DNA of 64,000 nucleotides from the NCBI GenBank assembly GCA_019915015.1, contig JAHBBC010000005.1, forward strand, positions 1,612,001 through 1,676,000. Direction: 5' to 3'. Below the pieces are notes generated by a model, which was not told where the DNA came from, made no database searches, and was given only the letters and a program-made list of their open reading frames with translations. Positions 46,901 to 59,357 of this stretch are shown one piece after another (position 1 is the stretch's first letter; each line of letters starts with the position of its first letter). A program made the position numbers and the translations under genes. The DNA is from Auriscalpium vulgare. Lineage: Eukaryota; Basidiomycota; Agaricomycetes; Russulales; Auriscalpiaceae.

Positions 46901-49900
46901 AGTTTGGACACACGATAGGACAAGGTCGTGCCCAGTGCACGATCAGTATTCGTCACATCACACTCGATGTGCACGGGAAGTCCCTTGGTGAGAGCGGGCT
47001 CTGACTCATCAATGAATTTGTTGTCGAGGCGGATGTAGAGTTTATGGTCCTGCTGGCGCACACGGTAAGTCGCCGCGCCAGGCCGCATCTGCCAGGCCGG
47101 CTTCAAGATCGCAGAGAGATCGAGGTGTGCCGTCTTCGCCGTGCGCAGCTTCTCGTCCACTTTCAGCATGTCTGCGCGCCCAACCATTTCGTTGATGGTG
47201 CGGAAACCAAGCTTGGCCATATATCCACGAAGCTCCTCCGCCAGATAGTAAAAGAAGTTGATGACATGCTCAGGCTGGCCGGCGAACTTGGCGCGCAGCT
47301 GAGGATCCTGGGTCGCAATTCCCACCGGGCATGTATTCACTGAACAATAAAAATAGTCAGCACACACGTCGTATTACTCCGGGATTCCACGGGCTTACAG
47401 TGGCATTTCCTCATCATGATGCAACCCATGGCGATCAAGGGTGTGGTTGCGAAACCCCACTCCTCGGCGCCGAGCATACAAGCGATCGCAATGTCGCGGC
47501 CAGTACGAATCTGGCCGTCTGTCTGCACGGTGACACGACCACGCAAATCATTCAGCACGAGCGTCTGGTGCGTCTCTGCCAGGCCTAGCTCCCAGGGAAG
47601 ACCAGCGTTCTTGATGCCCGTCCACCGTGACGCGCCGGTGCCTCCGTCGTGGCCGGCGATCAAGATGTGGTCCGCCTTCGCCTTCGCGACTCCACTGGAG
47701 ACGATGCCGACACCGACTTCTGAGACAAGCTTCACCGAGACGCGTGCACGAGGGTTGGAGCACTTCAAATCGTATATGAGCTGTTTGAGGTCCTCGATGG
47801 AGTAGATGTCGTGGTGCGGCGGCGGGGAAATGAGACCAACCCCAGCCGTAGAGTGACGAGTGCGCGCGATGGAGCCAGAAACTTTGTGTCCGGGCAGCTC
47901 ACCACCTTCACCCGGCTTGGCCCCCTGCGCCATCTTGATCTGCAGCTCATCGGAGTCCGCGAGGTAGTTAGAGGTAACGCCGAACCGACCCGATGCGACC
48001 TGCTTGATGGCTGACCGCATGGTGTCCCCGTTCGGCAAAGGCTGCGATCGCTCCGCATCTTCGCCACCCTCACCGGTGTTCGACTTGCCACCGAGCCGGT
48101 TCATTGCGATGGCGAGCGTTGAGTGGGCCTCCATTGAAATGGATCCATATGACATCGCCCCGGTCACAAAACGACGGACGATCTCGTTCCACGGCTCGAC
48201 CTGGTCGACAGGGATGGGCGTTGCACTTTCATATCTGAAGTCGAGCAGTCCGCGCAGGTGAATGCTCTTGGCCTGATTGTTCGCGTTCTGCGCGTAGGCG
48301 TTGTACGCCCCTTGGTTCTTCTCGTGGACCGCGTCCTGGAGGTTGGCGATTCCGGACGGGTCGTTGATGTGGGGTTCTCCGCCGTCGCGCCAGTGGTACT
48401 CGCCTGACTCGGGCATGCCTGGGGGTATGATTGTTTCGCGCGTGGGCCACCCGCGCTCGTGCAGCTCAAACGCGTCCATGGCTAGCAGATCGAACGTAGC
48501 GCCTTGGACACGGCTGGCAGTTCCGGTGAAACACCTGTCGATGACCTCGTGATGCAAGCCGAGCGCCTCGAAGATCTGAGCTCCCTTATACGACTGAAGC
48601 GTCGAGATCCCCATCTTCGACATGACCTTGAGGATGCCCCCATCCACGGACGCCCTATACTTCTTCATAAGGTCGGTAACAGTTTCTCCGTTCTTGACCC
48701 TGACATTGAAATCGTATGAGCATGCGATCGGAAGCGAAGAAGAATGGCGCTCACAGTCCCTCTCGGGCAATTTTGTACACAGCTTCCATCACCAGCCAGG
48801 GGCAGATTGCGTCCGCACCATACCCCACGAGGACGCAAAGATGATGGACCTCGCGAGCCTCCGCAGTCTCGACCATTAAGGCAACTTTGGCGCGCATCTT
48901 GTGAAGCACAAGGTGATGATGCACGCCACCACATGCTACGAGCGCAGACAACGGTACGCGAGAAGGGCCTGTCGCCCTATCAGAAAGTATGATAACTTTG
49001 ATACCACCCTCGATCGCCTCGGTGGCCTCCCTGCAAACCCTGTCGAGTGCGACCTTGTAGCCGGGCAGACCTTCTTCTTTTGGGAACGTGATGTCAATGG
49101 TACGCGAAGGCCAGGTAGAGTATGCGAGCTTGAGGTTCTTCATAGCGTTCATCTCCTCGATGGAGATTACGGGCGATGGCATGAGAATGCGGTGGCACTG
49201 CTCAGGCTTCATCTCCAACAGATTGCCCTCGGGACCCACGTAGGTCTCGAGGGACATGACGATGCTCTCTCGGATGGGGTCGATGGGAGGGTTCGTGACT
49301 TGCGCAAAGAGCTGGCGGAAGTAGTCGTAAATGATGCGAGGTTGCGTGGCCATAGCTGCGAGTGGGGCGTCATTGCCCATGGAACCCAAAGCCTCCTTGC
49401 CGTCAACAACCATGGGGAGCATGAGCAGGCTGAGCTGCTCCACGGTGAATCCGAATGCGGTGAGACGCGGGTCAAGGCTGAGAGGAGTATCGTCCGTCTG
49501 GATGTCCACAGAGTGAGTCCGCTTGACCCGCTTGACAATGTTGGGTATGTGAAGGACGTTGCTCTCAACCCAAGAAGCAAAGTTCTGCCTCCGCGCAGTG
49601 TTGCGCTTCAGCTCCTTGTCATCTACGATGCGCCCCTCGACAGTGTCCACCAATAGCATTCGGCCAGGCTTCAGCCGTCCCTTCGAAACCACCTTCTCCG
49701 GCGGAATGAAGACTGCGCCGACTTCGGAAGCGCACACCATGATGTCCTCGTTGGTGACAACAAACCGGCACGGGCGCAATCCATTGCGGTCGAGATTGGC
49801 GCCACAATAGCGGCCATCAGAAAAGGTGAACAGAGCGGGTCCGTCCCATGGCTCCTGCAGACAGGCCGCCCAATTGTAGAACGCGCGTTTCTCCGGCTCC

Positions 49901-51161
49901 ATGTTCTCGTTTCCTTGCCACGCCTCAGGAATGAGCATCATGACGGCCTCGGGCAGCGTGATGACGCCATTGACAACGAGAAGTTCGAGGACATTGTCGA
50001 ACGCGGCCGAGTCAGAGCCGCCAGCCTCGATGATGGGATAGAGGAGATCAAGCTGGTCTCCAAAGTGCGTCGAGGAGAGCACACCCTCGCGGGCACGCAT
50101 CCAATTCTTGTTCCCACGTACAGTGTTGATCTCACCTGGCGACGGAGTCAGTAGGGCCCTTACCTCAGAATCCAAACATTCTTTACGAACCGTTGTGCGC
50201 GGCCCACCTCATGGGCTGAGCCCTATCCCAGCTAGGGAATGTATTCGTCGAGAAACGGGAGTGTACCAATGTGAAGTGCGAACGGTACAGGACGTGGTTG
50301 AGATCATGGTAGTAATTGTAAACTTGAGGAGGGGACAACTGCCCCTTGTAGACAATGTTCTTCGACGACAGGGAACATACGTAGAACGCCTTCGCGAGTG
50401 TACTTGATATGAGAAGCAAGTCCGAATGTGTTGAGCTTACGTCCGGTCGTGAAGAGAGCAGAAAGGACAAACATGCTATGGGTGGCGTGCTTGCGGAGCA
50501 CGTAGAGCTGTCTCTCGAAACGCTTGTCGTCGAACGGCCCGTTTGAGCTTTGAGGACCATCGCCGTAATTGTCGCGAAGGACGACGAACGGCTGGAGTAT
50601 GACGGGCTCGGTGCTGCTGGCGGCGGGACCCAAGATGGAGCCGTCGGTTGGGACCTCGCGCCAACCCAGGACACGCATGCCAAGATCACTTGCGATTCTG
50701 GTGAAGATCGACTGGTGCTTCTGGACCTGGACAGGATCGTTGGCCTTGAAGAAGACGTTACCGACGGCGTACTCGCCCGGTTCGGGGAGCGTGCAGCCAA
50801 TGTCGCGCTCAGCCTCGCGCTTGAAGAAGAGGTGGGGGATGCCAGTCATGACACCTGCACCGTCACCGTCGCGACTGTCTGCGCCAGTTGCACCACGATG
50901 GGTCATGGCGCACAGGAGCTGCCTTGCATCCGACACTATCTTGTGGGAGGGTTCGCCCTTGATATGGCAGATGAAGCCGACGCCGCACGCGTCTTTCTCG
51001 AGCTCGTTCAGGTAGAGACCCTGGTTGGCGGGCATGGCGCCCGCCCACGATTCTGGGTCGCGCTGAACGGCATCGAATGAGTCGAGAGCAGCCTGAGAGG
51101 AGAACTCGTCGACTAGGGGTATTGCAGGATCTACGCGGAGGTAAGATTGGGGCTTGGCCAT
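43924..51161 (-). CDS. GLT1: Glutamate synthase [NAD(P)H], fused alpha and beta parts
   Basis: Converts glutamine plus 2-oxoglutarate to two glutamate. The ATG at 51161 starts a propeptide of about 58 residues before the N-terminal-nucleophile Cys59 ([14 protein letters not shown]). Domains in order: class II glutamine amidotransferase ([18 protein letters not shown]); central domain; FMN-binding synthase domain ([48 protein letters not shown]) with 3Fe-4S cysteines (RKCH...[10 protein letters not shown]); GXG beta-helix ([20 protein letters not shown]); beta part with CMDCGVPFC and [12 protein letters not shown] clusters; FAD site [18 protein letters not shown](P)H site region [14 protein letters not shown]-terminus GPQLVSVEA. 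About 2,100 residues, as in yeast. Upstream is a TGACTCG (minus strand) and a TTTATA box. Confidence 0.97.
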
Positions 51162-51270
51162 AGAAGAGTGTGACCCTGCGCGATAAGAGCGATGAAGGCG
51201 GGTCGGACGACGTCGACTGGAGGCAAAGGCGAGAGACAGGCCGTCCTGGAGAGAAAATTTCGCCTGTCTG

Positions 51271-51276
51271 TATAAA
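51271..51276 (-). promoter_or_regulatory. TATA-like element of GLT1
   Basis: TTTATA on the minus strand, about 110 bp before the GLT1 start codon. A suitable distance for a core promoter element, but single motifs are weak evidence. Confidence 0.3.
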
Positions 51277-51290
51277 GACGAGGAGACGAG

Positions 51291-51297
51291 CGAGTCA
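51291..51297 (-). promoter_or_regulatory. Candidate Gcn4/CPC site TGACTCG
   Basis: CGAGTCA on the plus strand reads TGACTCG towards GLT1, 130 bp before the ATG. The same heptamer occurs before ARG4. Confidence 0.35.
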
Positions 51298-52477
51298 GAC
51301 GCTATCGACTCCCCAATCTGCCCGTCCCGCCCCGCTTTCGTCGGCCGACGCCGCCCGCCGCGCCGACCGACCAATCACACGCGCCCTAAATGAGGGCGGC
51401 CAGTGGGCGGCCGTCGGCTCTCCGCACAACGCCACTTGGCGTCTGATAGCCATCCCCCAGACCATCGTGACTGCCCGCAACGACGACCGGCCTCCGCCCA
51501 GCATTCCAGAATTCCCCCGGCCCTGCCAATGCGACACAACTCGTAACTGTGCTCACTGGCGACTCACTGGGGGGCGCTCCATCTGCACATGTATGCAAAC
51601 GTCAGACATAGACCACGCCGCACCTACGTACCTCAAGTACTCTGCGACATGCACCCTTCAACCAGCTGTCGGGACTCGGCTGAAGGGCATTTCTTCGTTG
51701 CGCTTTATTACCCCATCGGCCCGGTGCGCACGCCATTGGCGACCAATGCCTGGCCAACAGACAGCCGAAAGCTCCACGTCTTCGCGATGTCGGAGGTGCA
51801 CGCTTGTGCACGCTTGCACTACTGTATGCTTGCCTGGCACCACCCCACCAGTGTCCTACAGTGCCTTCCAGTGCCCCCAGAATATGTGGCCGAGGTGCTT
51901 CCGCTCGTCCCTGCAGCTCTGACCACATCTTGACGTCACGAGAGCTTGAAGTTTGACTTACAGCCGGGCCGAGAGATCTTGAAGACCTGGCCGAGAATGT
52001 GGTACCAACGGAGGTGAGCAGGGTGCCGGCCGAGAAGATCTGCCTACACCGTCGCAATCTGATACCTGGAACAGAAGCATATCTCCTTGAGGTCTTGACG
52101 GTTCGAGGATTTGGTCGAGTGTTCGTGATGACGTCGGATTTTTTACAGCTCACGGCCGGTTTTGATATCCCTGAATTCTGCGAAGGCCAGGGTGAGAGAA
52201 ATTTCCGGGCAGTTACTAGTCCGCCGACTGTCCGCCGCCGCCGCCTCGCATGCGTCGTACCATCGAAGTCGGAAGCGTCACCCGGTTATGGGGAAATAAA
52301 ATGGGGTGCACCTGGCTGGCTTCTCCAAGCGGTGTGTCATGATGCGAAGCTTCCAACGGATTCGCGGCTCATGCTAAAATACAAATATAACAGTTACATA
52401 TATATTACTTACGGCGTCAGGCCTGACGACGTGCGTGGACCAACTTCGAGGCCCGGAAGCCCTACGGCGGCTATTAC

Positions 52478-54013
52478 TTAGCCGGCACCGTCATGCAATG
52501 CACAACACACCGCGGCTATGGAGGCGACTCGCGTGAGCTGAGAAGCCAAGGCACTCAACTGAGAAAAAATGTACCCTTATGATGTCCATTATATTGCCTG
52601 ACAGTGTCGCCAGAGGCCATTTCCCAAAGGCGCGCTGTGTGATCAGAAGAAGCTAGCGAGACTGGTCAGTCGGTGACAGTTGACATTCAGGAGGACGCCA
52701 CTCACCTGTTACGAGATACGCAGAGTCTGCGCTAAACGCACAGTCCCACACCCAGCGCTGGTGTCCCTGGAGGACCTTTTCGAGCTTGAATTCAAAATTG
52801 GGTGAAACGGACCATATTTTCACGGTCGTGTCGGCCGAGCATGTGGCGAGATATCTAAATGCGGTAATGGAGCTAAGTCCCAGTCGACGAAGGCGAGCAC
52901 GTACTTCACGTCAGGGCTGAGAAGGCATCGCGTCAGATACTTGCTGTGTGCTTGAAATTTGGTAATAGCTTGGAAACGAGGGAGTCCGGTAGCCTCCTCG
53001 TTTATTTTCCAGACGTAGCACTTGCCCTGGATCAACGTCAATTCGAACGCTCCAGACGAGCAACCGCTACGTTACTGACCTTGTTATTCCCAGCCACCAG
53101 GCAAGACCCGTCTGATGCGAGGGTAACGGAGCGTATGGGCACATCTCCAGCAGGGGTCTTATTCACACGATACAACGTTAGGGATAGAGTAAACGAATTC
53201 AGGAAGAAATACGTACGAGTTCGTGCGTGCAGATATTCTCTGACAAATCCCACTGCTTGATTCTCCCGGCCTGGTCGCAGGATATCAGCTCTCCCTGGTT
53301 TGGGTGCACGCAAACATCGTTGACTGCGCAGGTGACGTGAGAGTGGAGAAGCCGCGCGGACAATCGACCGGGACTGACCTGGCGCCTCGTTGTTGTAGTT
53401 CCGATGCAGATGGGTGCTCCTGTGAAGGAAGGGTCAGTTGTGGCGGCGGAGATGCCTGGCCCCAGTTCCAGAGGGCGCACCGGAGATCCCATATTTTTAT
53501 CGTCCCGTCTTCGCTTCCTGTGACGAGCCACTTGCCCTGGCTATGAAAAGACACCGACGTGATATTGGACGTGTGGCCGTCGAAGGTGTGGATCTGAGGG
53601 CGGCGGCGTGAGAGTGAGAAGGGCGGGCCCAACGGGGCCGTACCGGGGTCGAGGACGAGCTGGCGATCTCATAAATGTTGACTTTCTTGTGGATCGCGGC
53701 GGCGAGAAGGCGCTTGCTGGGAGGGTGGGGTAAGGACGGTGAGTCAGTGAGTAGAGGCGGGCCGACGCACTCTGGCGAAATTGCTAGGCGATTGACTTGC
53801 TGTTGAGGATCAGACTGATGAGAGTCGCGTACGTGTGTCTGAGAGACTGGGCCTCACGCCTGTTTCGCCGGAGCGGGCGATCGTCCGGGAGCATATGCCG
53901 CTCCAGGCCTCCCAGAAGCGGATTTCGTGGTCGTAGGAGCCGGTGACGAGGATGACAGACATGTCATGGCGGCCTTGGGCGGCCTTTGCGGGCGGGAGGG
54001 TCTGGGAGGGCAT
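52478..54013 (-). CDS. LST8: WD40 protein LST8, TOR-complex subunit
   Basis: Seven-bladed beta-propeller bound to the TOR kinase domain in TORC1 and TORC2, where it stabilises kinase activity for nutrient signalling. Start at 54013: [12 protein letters not shown]..., then [56 protein letters not shown] with [41 protein letters not shown] with [80 protein letters not shown] and [22 protein letters not shown]. The last exon, [12 protein letters not shown], is reached only through an intron after GHHKG and ends at 52478. GH..WD spacing is textbook. The N-terminal 12 residues extend yeast/human LST8 slightly. Confidence 0.95.
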
Positions 54014-56726
54014 GGCGGTTAAGTAGAGGACGCCGCGCGGCGGCGCGCAGTGCAGTCATCATAATGGCAGCACGTGGCGCGGCGACCCGTCTGATCGACC
54101 CCCGCCTGCCGCCTCTCTTGACCGTCACGATCAGCCACGGCCTCTTCCCACCCTCGCGCTCCTGCAGGCGCGCCCGCCGTTCCGAGGTGTCCTCGCTAAC
54201 GCTTCGCGATCGCTTCAATTTCCTGTGAATTTCCTACGCCCGGATCACCGTGCGACACGGCACCATCTTCCAGCCCCCGGGACCTCTGCCCATCCCTGCG
54301 GCCTTGTCAGTCGCCCTGCGGCATGGGGCAACCGGGCAACGATGGACCTGCACCGCGCGTGTGCATTACGTGTATATATACGTGTGCCTGTCTTCTCCTG
54401 GCTTCTATCTCGTCTTGCTCAAGTCCCTCGTCTCGCGTTTCTGCGAGGTTCTTTTTCATTTTCGCTACACTGCGCATTCGCAGGCGACCGCCACTCCCAA
54501 ATGCGTAACGCTTCGAGGCCTCGATCTTGGGTAACCGGTTCCGACATTTCACCCTCATCCTGGTCCATGGAACTTCTGCTGCCCGTCCCACTTCTGCCGA
54601 TAATCACCACACTCACCCCCTGTCGTCAAGTGCTTTACCCGGCTACGTTTTATGTCCAAATGAGATTAAACATCCCATGCGCCCGCACTACAAATCCGGC
54701 CCTCAGGTCTCTTCATACAAGCCTTCTACGATCCTGCTTAGTGCCCACTTGGATGTACAGTCGTGCTTTCTGTGTGGGAGAAACACCTGACGCGATCGAG
54801 CCTCGCACACCAGCCTTCTTCCGCGCGCGGTTGGGATCCACTCGTTATAAAGGGCGTACGAGGTGGGCGCATTCTCCTGGCCTCAGTGCCAACCCACTTC
54901 ATCAAAAATTTCCTCCTGCTATTTCGGCTATGAACGCGTTTGCAGTACGTTTTTCCCCGTGATCCGCCTGGCCACATCACTGATGCAGCTCGTATTCGTA
55001 GAATGGCACTCGTGTTACATTCTTCAACGCCAGCGGGCAGCTGACGGCGGGGACTGTGAAGTCTACGAATATACAAGCCGACGTGCGCAGCCCTCAAACG
55101 TCCTCCGGATGACTGCTGACAGCTTACATGCTCAGGGGACACAGATCGTTGTTATTCAAGTCCCCGGCGGAACGACTGTCAGTCTACCGTAAGCGCCTAC
55201 ACGCGTAGCAATTTTTCGGTGTACTAAGATCCAATCTACCCTCTCGTAGGCGTGACGTCGTCAACGCGGCATGAACTTCGTAGAAGCCCCAAACGCGGCC
55301 TTTACCGAGGATTATGATCACCACTTTGTAGCTCTCGCGCTTCCGCCTGATTGTATTTACTAGTTGATGGACTATGTATCGTGCTTAGGACCCACACTAC
55401 TTACTAATCGGACATGTATCATTGTCAGACATATAGACATCACCGGACATTCCCTTGCTCTAGTACTTATTGATAGCTCATCCATCTCCTCATGCTACTG
55501 CGAAGGTACCCTGCGGGAAATATGCGGAGGGTCATGCGAGTGGAAGAGAGACTTTATGAGACCGAGCGCAGTCCCTGTCTAAGATTGAGTATGGCGTCAC
55601 CGCATCACCTATCATGTACCGAAGGAAGGCCACCGATGGTAAAGTTCAAGGCTAGACTCTGGCATTCGGGCCCTTACTGGAAATGCCCTCGTCGGCTCCC
55701 AGTCACTGGGGGGCCAGGAAAAGGGCCTGGGGTTGGTGCGGCTTCGCGACGCTTACTCTACTATGTTCTCTTGGTCTGATGTAAGGACATCGCAAGTAAT
55801 GCCGGGATCCGCCGCTTCTATGGTGCGCGACGAGTAAGGAATCTTCCTGTAAGGGCCATCGTCGCAAAATGAGCCTTCAATGAAAATTAGGCTACTCACT
55901 GTTAGAGTATGGTTCTCAGGGATTGATGATAGACTCGTGCGCGCGCTTCTATTAACCTCCAGAGCCGGGGCAGTCGATCGAGCCTGGCGAAAAGCGTGCC
56001 GAAATCAGGTAAGTTGTGTGAGCCGACAGCTGTGTCGTAACTTGCCCTGTCAGAGATCGCGCGCGGTGTAGCACGATGGAGCATCATGTCCTAGGCGTCC
56101 TAGGAGGGCTGTGAAGCATGTGTTGAGCGCACCTGGCGGTCACATACTCCTCATTGCAAGGGTCGATGCGCGCCGTAACGCTGTAATAATAGGAGTGTTA
56201 TCTGAGCTCGCGGAGTAGTATCGCGGATAAGGAAGAAGAAGCGGGGCACACTGATCTCATCGGTCGCTGCGCGCCTCGGTTGCAAGTGTCTAAGAAGCGA
56301 GACTGGGGCCCAGGTTAATTGAGGGCGCAAGGGGGAAACGGCATGCAGAACTTACGAAACTCTACCGGGCGTGCAACAGAGTTCCAACCCTTCATGTCGA
56401 GGGCGCCGCCAACCGGAGGCTGTCCTCTCAAAAGTTTTCATCTAGTGAAGACACCGTCAGAAAGCCTCCGATGCCGTCTTAAGACAGCTGTCGGGCATGT
56501 CGGTGGGCGTGTCGGTGGGCACGTTCAGCACAACCGCGGCAGCTTCGGTCCGAGGCTGCCGGAGACGGAAGCAAACGAGACACCGGCACCAGGATTTAAT
56601 CTTATCAGCATCCATATCATGCCATGATGCCTGCTGTCGACCACTATACTACTAGCCACCCCGCATCTCCGCTGGCATCTACACGTTAGCCCTGCAAGCT
56701 GCAGTCAAAGGCTACTTGAGGGTACG
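54014..56726. other. Gene-poor stretch, 2.7 kb
   Basis: No gene recognised. 54014-54230 is GC-rich and contains CACGTG at 54070-54075 (an E-box-type site near the LST8 start). Open frames at 54225-54962 and 54863-55192 lack domain features. From 55200 to 56600 composition is balanced and no consistent coding frame appears. Decayed elements or non-coding transcripts cannot be excluded. Confidence 0.45.
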
Positions 56727-57880
56727 ATGGCCCTCACATCGAACGCATTGCACTTCCTGCTTCATCTCATCGAACGCGCAGTCTGTGCTTTCCTCGACGT
56801 CTTGGCGAGATCTCTTTCCATCTTGGATGTGGCCTCGGCCTGGACCTTCGAGGTGCTCTGTGGTGGCCTCGGGGTACAGCCATGCGGGACAGCCAAACCC
56901 GAACATGGTGCAGTTCTCGTTCTTGGGGCACAAGAAGGTTCGTGGCGATCGGCGATTGCTCGAGAACTTGCCCTGACGCAAAGCAGGCCTTGGCAGAAGC
57001 CTTGCTCTCAAGTTCTCTGAGCTGGGGTACACAGTCTTCGCTTTCTGTCCCTTCCGACACGAGGAAGCAGGGCGTGCAGCGGATGTGCATGCATCGGGCC
57101 ATGTCGCCCCACCCAATATGAGTTCGGTAAGTTAGTTAGAGTCTTAATCCCGAGACACTACCTCACCGGTTTTTGCCAGCTTCTCTACCTGTGGCACAAT
57201 AGGAAAGAGAGATCTCGTCCCTTGCCCTGGGGTCTCATTGCCCCCATGTCCCTCGATGTCTTCTCCCGATCTCAACGTGAAAGGGCGCACGAGACCGTAA
57301 AAGCCTATTGCGATGATCATGCTCTTGCCCTTGTGGCCCTGATTGTCTGTCCCATACCAGAACGCAGCAGGAATTCCCCATCGAAGCTGTTTCTACATGG
57401 CTTAACTCGCAAGCCCCTTCCTGCCCACCAGACCTATGACGTTTTTGAAGACACGTGGAGGAAATGCGTTCTTGCAGGCATCACGGAACCAACTTTGGTG
57501 GCATACGACTACACTGGATTGCTCAGGAAAGCGTATGGACGAGTTATCGTTGTGTCAAGCGGCTCTGGCGGTGAGACTCCCGCGCCTTCATTCGATCAAG
57601 GCTGACGTTCTTCCATCGGGAAGTTTTCGATCTCAGCTTTCCAATACAAGACGCACGAGCAGCCGTCGTAGAAAATTTCCGCGATAACCTGCAGCCTTTC
57701 GGTGTCCATGTGTCGGCAGTTGTCACGGGACCGCTTGCAAGTACGCAAATTGAAACAAGAGGGTCGAAGAATGAGTCTAGGCGCGTCCGATTTGACAGAG
57801 GGATTTGCTCGCACCTAATGAGTCAACGAGCAGTCAGTTGGAATTCTGCCTCGACGATAGAGATATGGCAGCGGCCATAA
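56727..57880 (+). CDS. DUF1776-like short-chain dehydrogenase fold protein
   Basis: Start at 56727 (MALTSNALHFLLHLIERA). An N-terminal helical stretch precedes a Rossmann-like motif VLVLGAQEGLGRSLALKF, complete only after removing a short intron (about 56936-56988). Next come GYTVFAFCPFRHEEAGRAADVH, after a second intron YLWHNRKERSRPLPWGLIAP, DVFSRSQRERAHETVKAYC, LIVCPIP, GRVIVVSSGSGG, and after a third (about 57566-57617) FDLSFPIQDARAAVVENFRD with FGVHVSAVVTGPLAST. This order matches fungal DUF1776, SDR-like proteins lacking the YxxxK pair; the VSSGS segment sits where the catalytic Ser would be. The frame closes at 57880, earlier than I expect for the family, so the C-terminus may be shortened or lie in an unrecognised exon near 57938. 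About 330 residues. Confidence 0.7.
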
Positions 57881-58256
57881 GTAACCAGTACCCTCATTCA
57901 CTCACTGCGTCTCTTACGCTTCTGCAGATCGGATGACCAAGGTGCAGCAAATCAACCAGAGGATCACGGATCGTCTCAGAGTGAGTGAGGACCGCGTTGT
58001 ATCAGTAATACAACGAGCCGTAGAATCCCCGTGAGTGTGGTCTCTTTCCTGTCATTGATAGCCACCGACATCAACAAAGACATCCGCAATTCTCCTATTA
58101 TATTGGCGCGCAGCCAATCGTTCGGTGTATCTTTATGAAGATGCCCATATTCATGAGGACGGCTATCCAGCATGTATTGTATAGAGTGGCATCATTATCC
58201 TGAGCATTCCGCAGTTAGAGTGGTATCACCACGTAAATCCCATAGTATTGTTGTTT
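57881..58256. other. Convergent spacer between DUF1776-like and ALKBH7-like genes
   Basis: Two stop codons face each other. An acceptor-like cttctgcag at 57930-57938 might belong to a last exon of the upstream gene. Nothing else seen. Confidence 0.5.
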
Positions 58257-59139
58257 TCACAATGACTGAGTGTCGAAGTTCGGAGGCGTGCGATCCTTAG
58301 ATAGCATATTAGTAGCAGCAAGACTCGATGTAGAACATTGGCATACCCTGACCATGATGCTGAGCCGCTGACTGCCTTGCATTAACGGCGGACTTGCGGG
58401 CAGGATCGAATGTTTATATCGATATCGAACTTCATCCCTACCGCAGCCTATAGACTTGTGAAGGTAACTGGTTTGAAGGGATTCGCACACACCGTTGAAT
58501 GTAGACACCTCCAGAAGGGAGGAGTATCTCGAATGGCTTGGCTGGAGTGTCTTCCGCCATGAATTCTAGGCGTAAGACACGCGCCGCACCAAGACTGACG
58601 CCCAGTATCCATGATCCGCTCGCGCCTACGTTGTCCAGGTGTGGAAGGATCTCTCCGTCTGACGCCAGGTGCAGCAAATGGGTCTGCGTGTCGTGTTTTG
58701 TGGGGAACACGGATCGTAGACGTTCTAGCGCCGCGCTGAGAGTAGGTGACTCTGCTTCGTCCCAGGACGAGACGTGCATCTCCCTGTAGCGCTTGATGAC
58801 GCCATCGAAGTGACCCTGCCAATATAGTGAGCACAGTTCTTGGCCACAGAGGATTCTCATTACCTCCTCGAACTGATACAACTCATCTGGGAGAAACTTG
58901 GACTTGGCTTGTCGTCCTGATGCGAGATAGTCTTTCCGCCGCCGCCGCATAGCCCTGGGCTCCATTGAATCCAGTTTCTGTAAAGCCGCCGCCAGGAGCA
59001 CGTTCTGCTCGTCAATATCGAAGAAGTCCGCCAGGAAATGAAAATCGGCGGGGAAATCGGCCGTGGTGTATGGGCGCGACCAGAGGGAGTGCCGCCGGCA
59101 TAGGAGAGCAGTTGACTGAGCCACGAGTCGCAAAGACAT
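58257..59139 (-). CDS. ALKBH7: ALKBH7-like Fe(II)/2-oxoglutarate dioxygenase, mitochondrial
   Basis: AlkB-superfamily oxygenase. The ATG at 59139 gives MSLRLVAQSTALLCRRHSLW, a basic, hydroxyl-rich N-terminus suited to mitochondrial import. Then DFHFLADFFDIDEQNVLL, GHFDGVIKRYREMHVSSW, and the jelly-roll core HLLHLASDGEILPHLDNVGASG with the HxD iron ligands (PHLD), ILGVSLGAARVLRLE, LLPSGGVYIQR. An intron with donor GTGTGT leads to DEVRYRYKHSILP, carrying the third ligand His, and QRLSIMVR, whose Arg would bind 2-oxoglutarate. HLD...KHSIL spacing and lack of DNA-binding loops fit ALKBH7, which in mammals acts in mitochondria. A 48-bp in-frame stretch (58813-58860) may be an intron or coding. About 255 residues. 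Confidence 0.82.
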
Positions 59140-59357
59140 TGAACAATGTTGTTGGCGACTTGATGAAAGAGTTGCAGAGGGTTCATAGTCGGAACAACCC
59201 AGGCCCTTCCTTCGGCAACGTCCGACGGCGACTCGCTTTGCCACGAGCACCAGTCACCAACTTCCGTAATTTGCACTCTTACGCCGATCTCTGCACGAGC
59301 GCACGCGCGACACGCAGCAGGGCCGCTTGGGTACCGCCCTGGACCCTTGGATATTGA

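Larger units (their letters stand above)
51162..52477. other. Spacer: GLT1 promoter and LST8 downstream region
   Basis: About 1.3 kb. The first 250 bp form the GLT1 promoter. Open frames of up to 250 codons exist on both strands between 51170 and 52480, but none shows domain features or sensible splice structure. AT content rises near 52380-52410 (ataaaatacaaatataac). Confidence 0.5.

Noticed and set aside
51170..51922. 250-codon plus-strand open frame over the GLT1 promoter
   Set aside because: Covers the GLT1 5' leader and promoter; composition of translated non-coding DNA.
54225..54962. 245-codon plus-strand open frame upstream of LST8
   Set aside because: No hydrophobic core pattern or motif, unusual residue mix (Arg, Ser, Cys, His); most likely chance.
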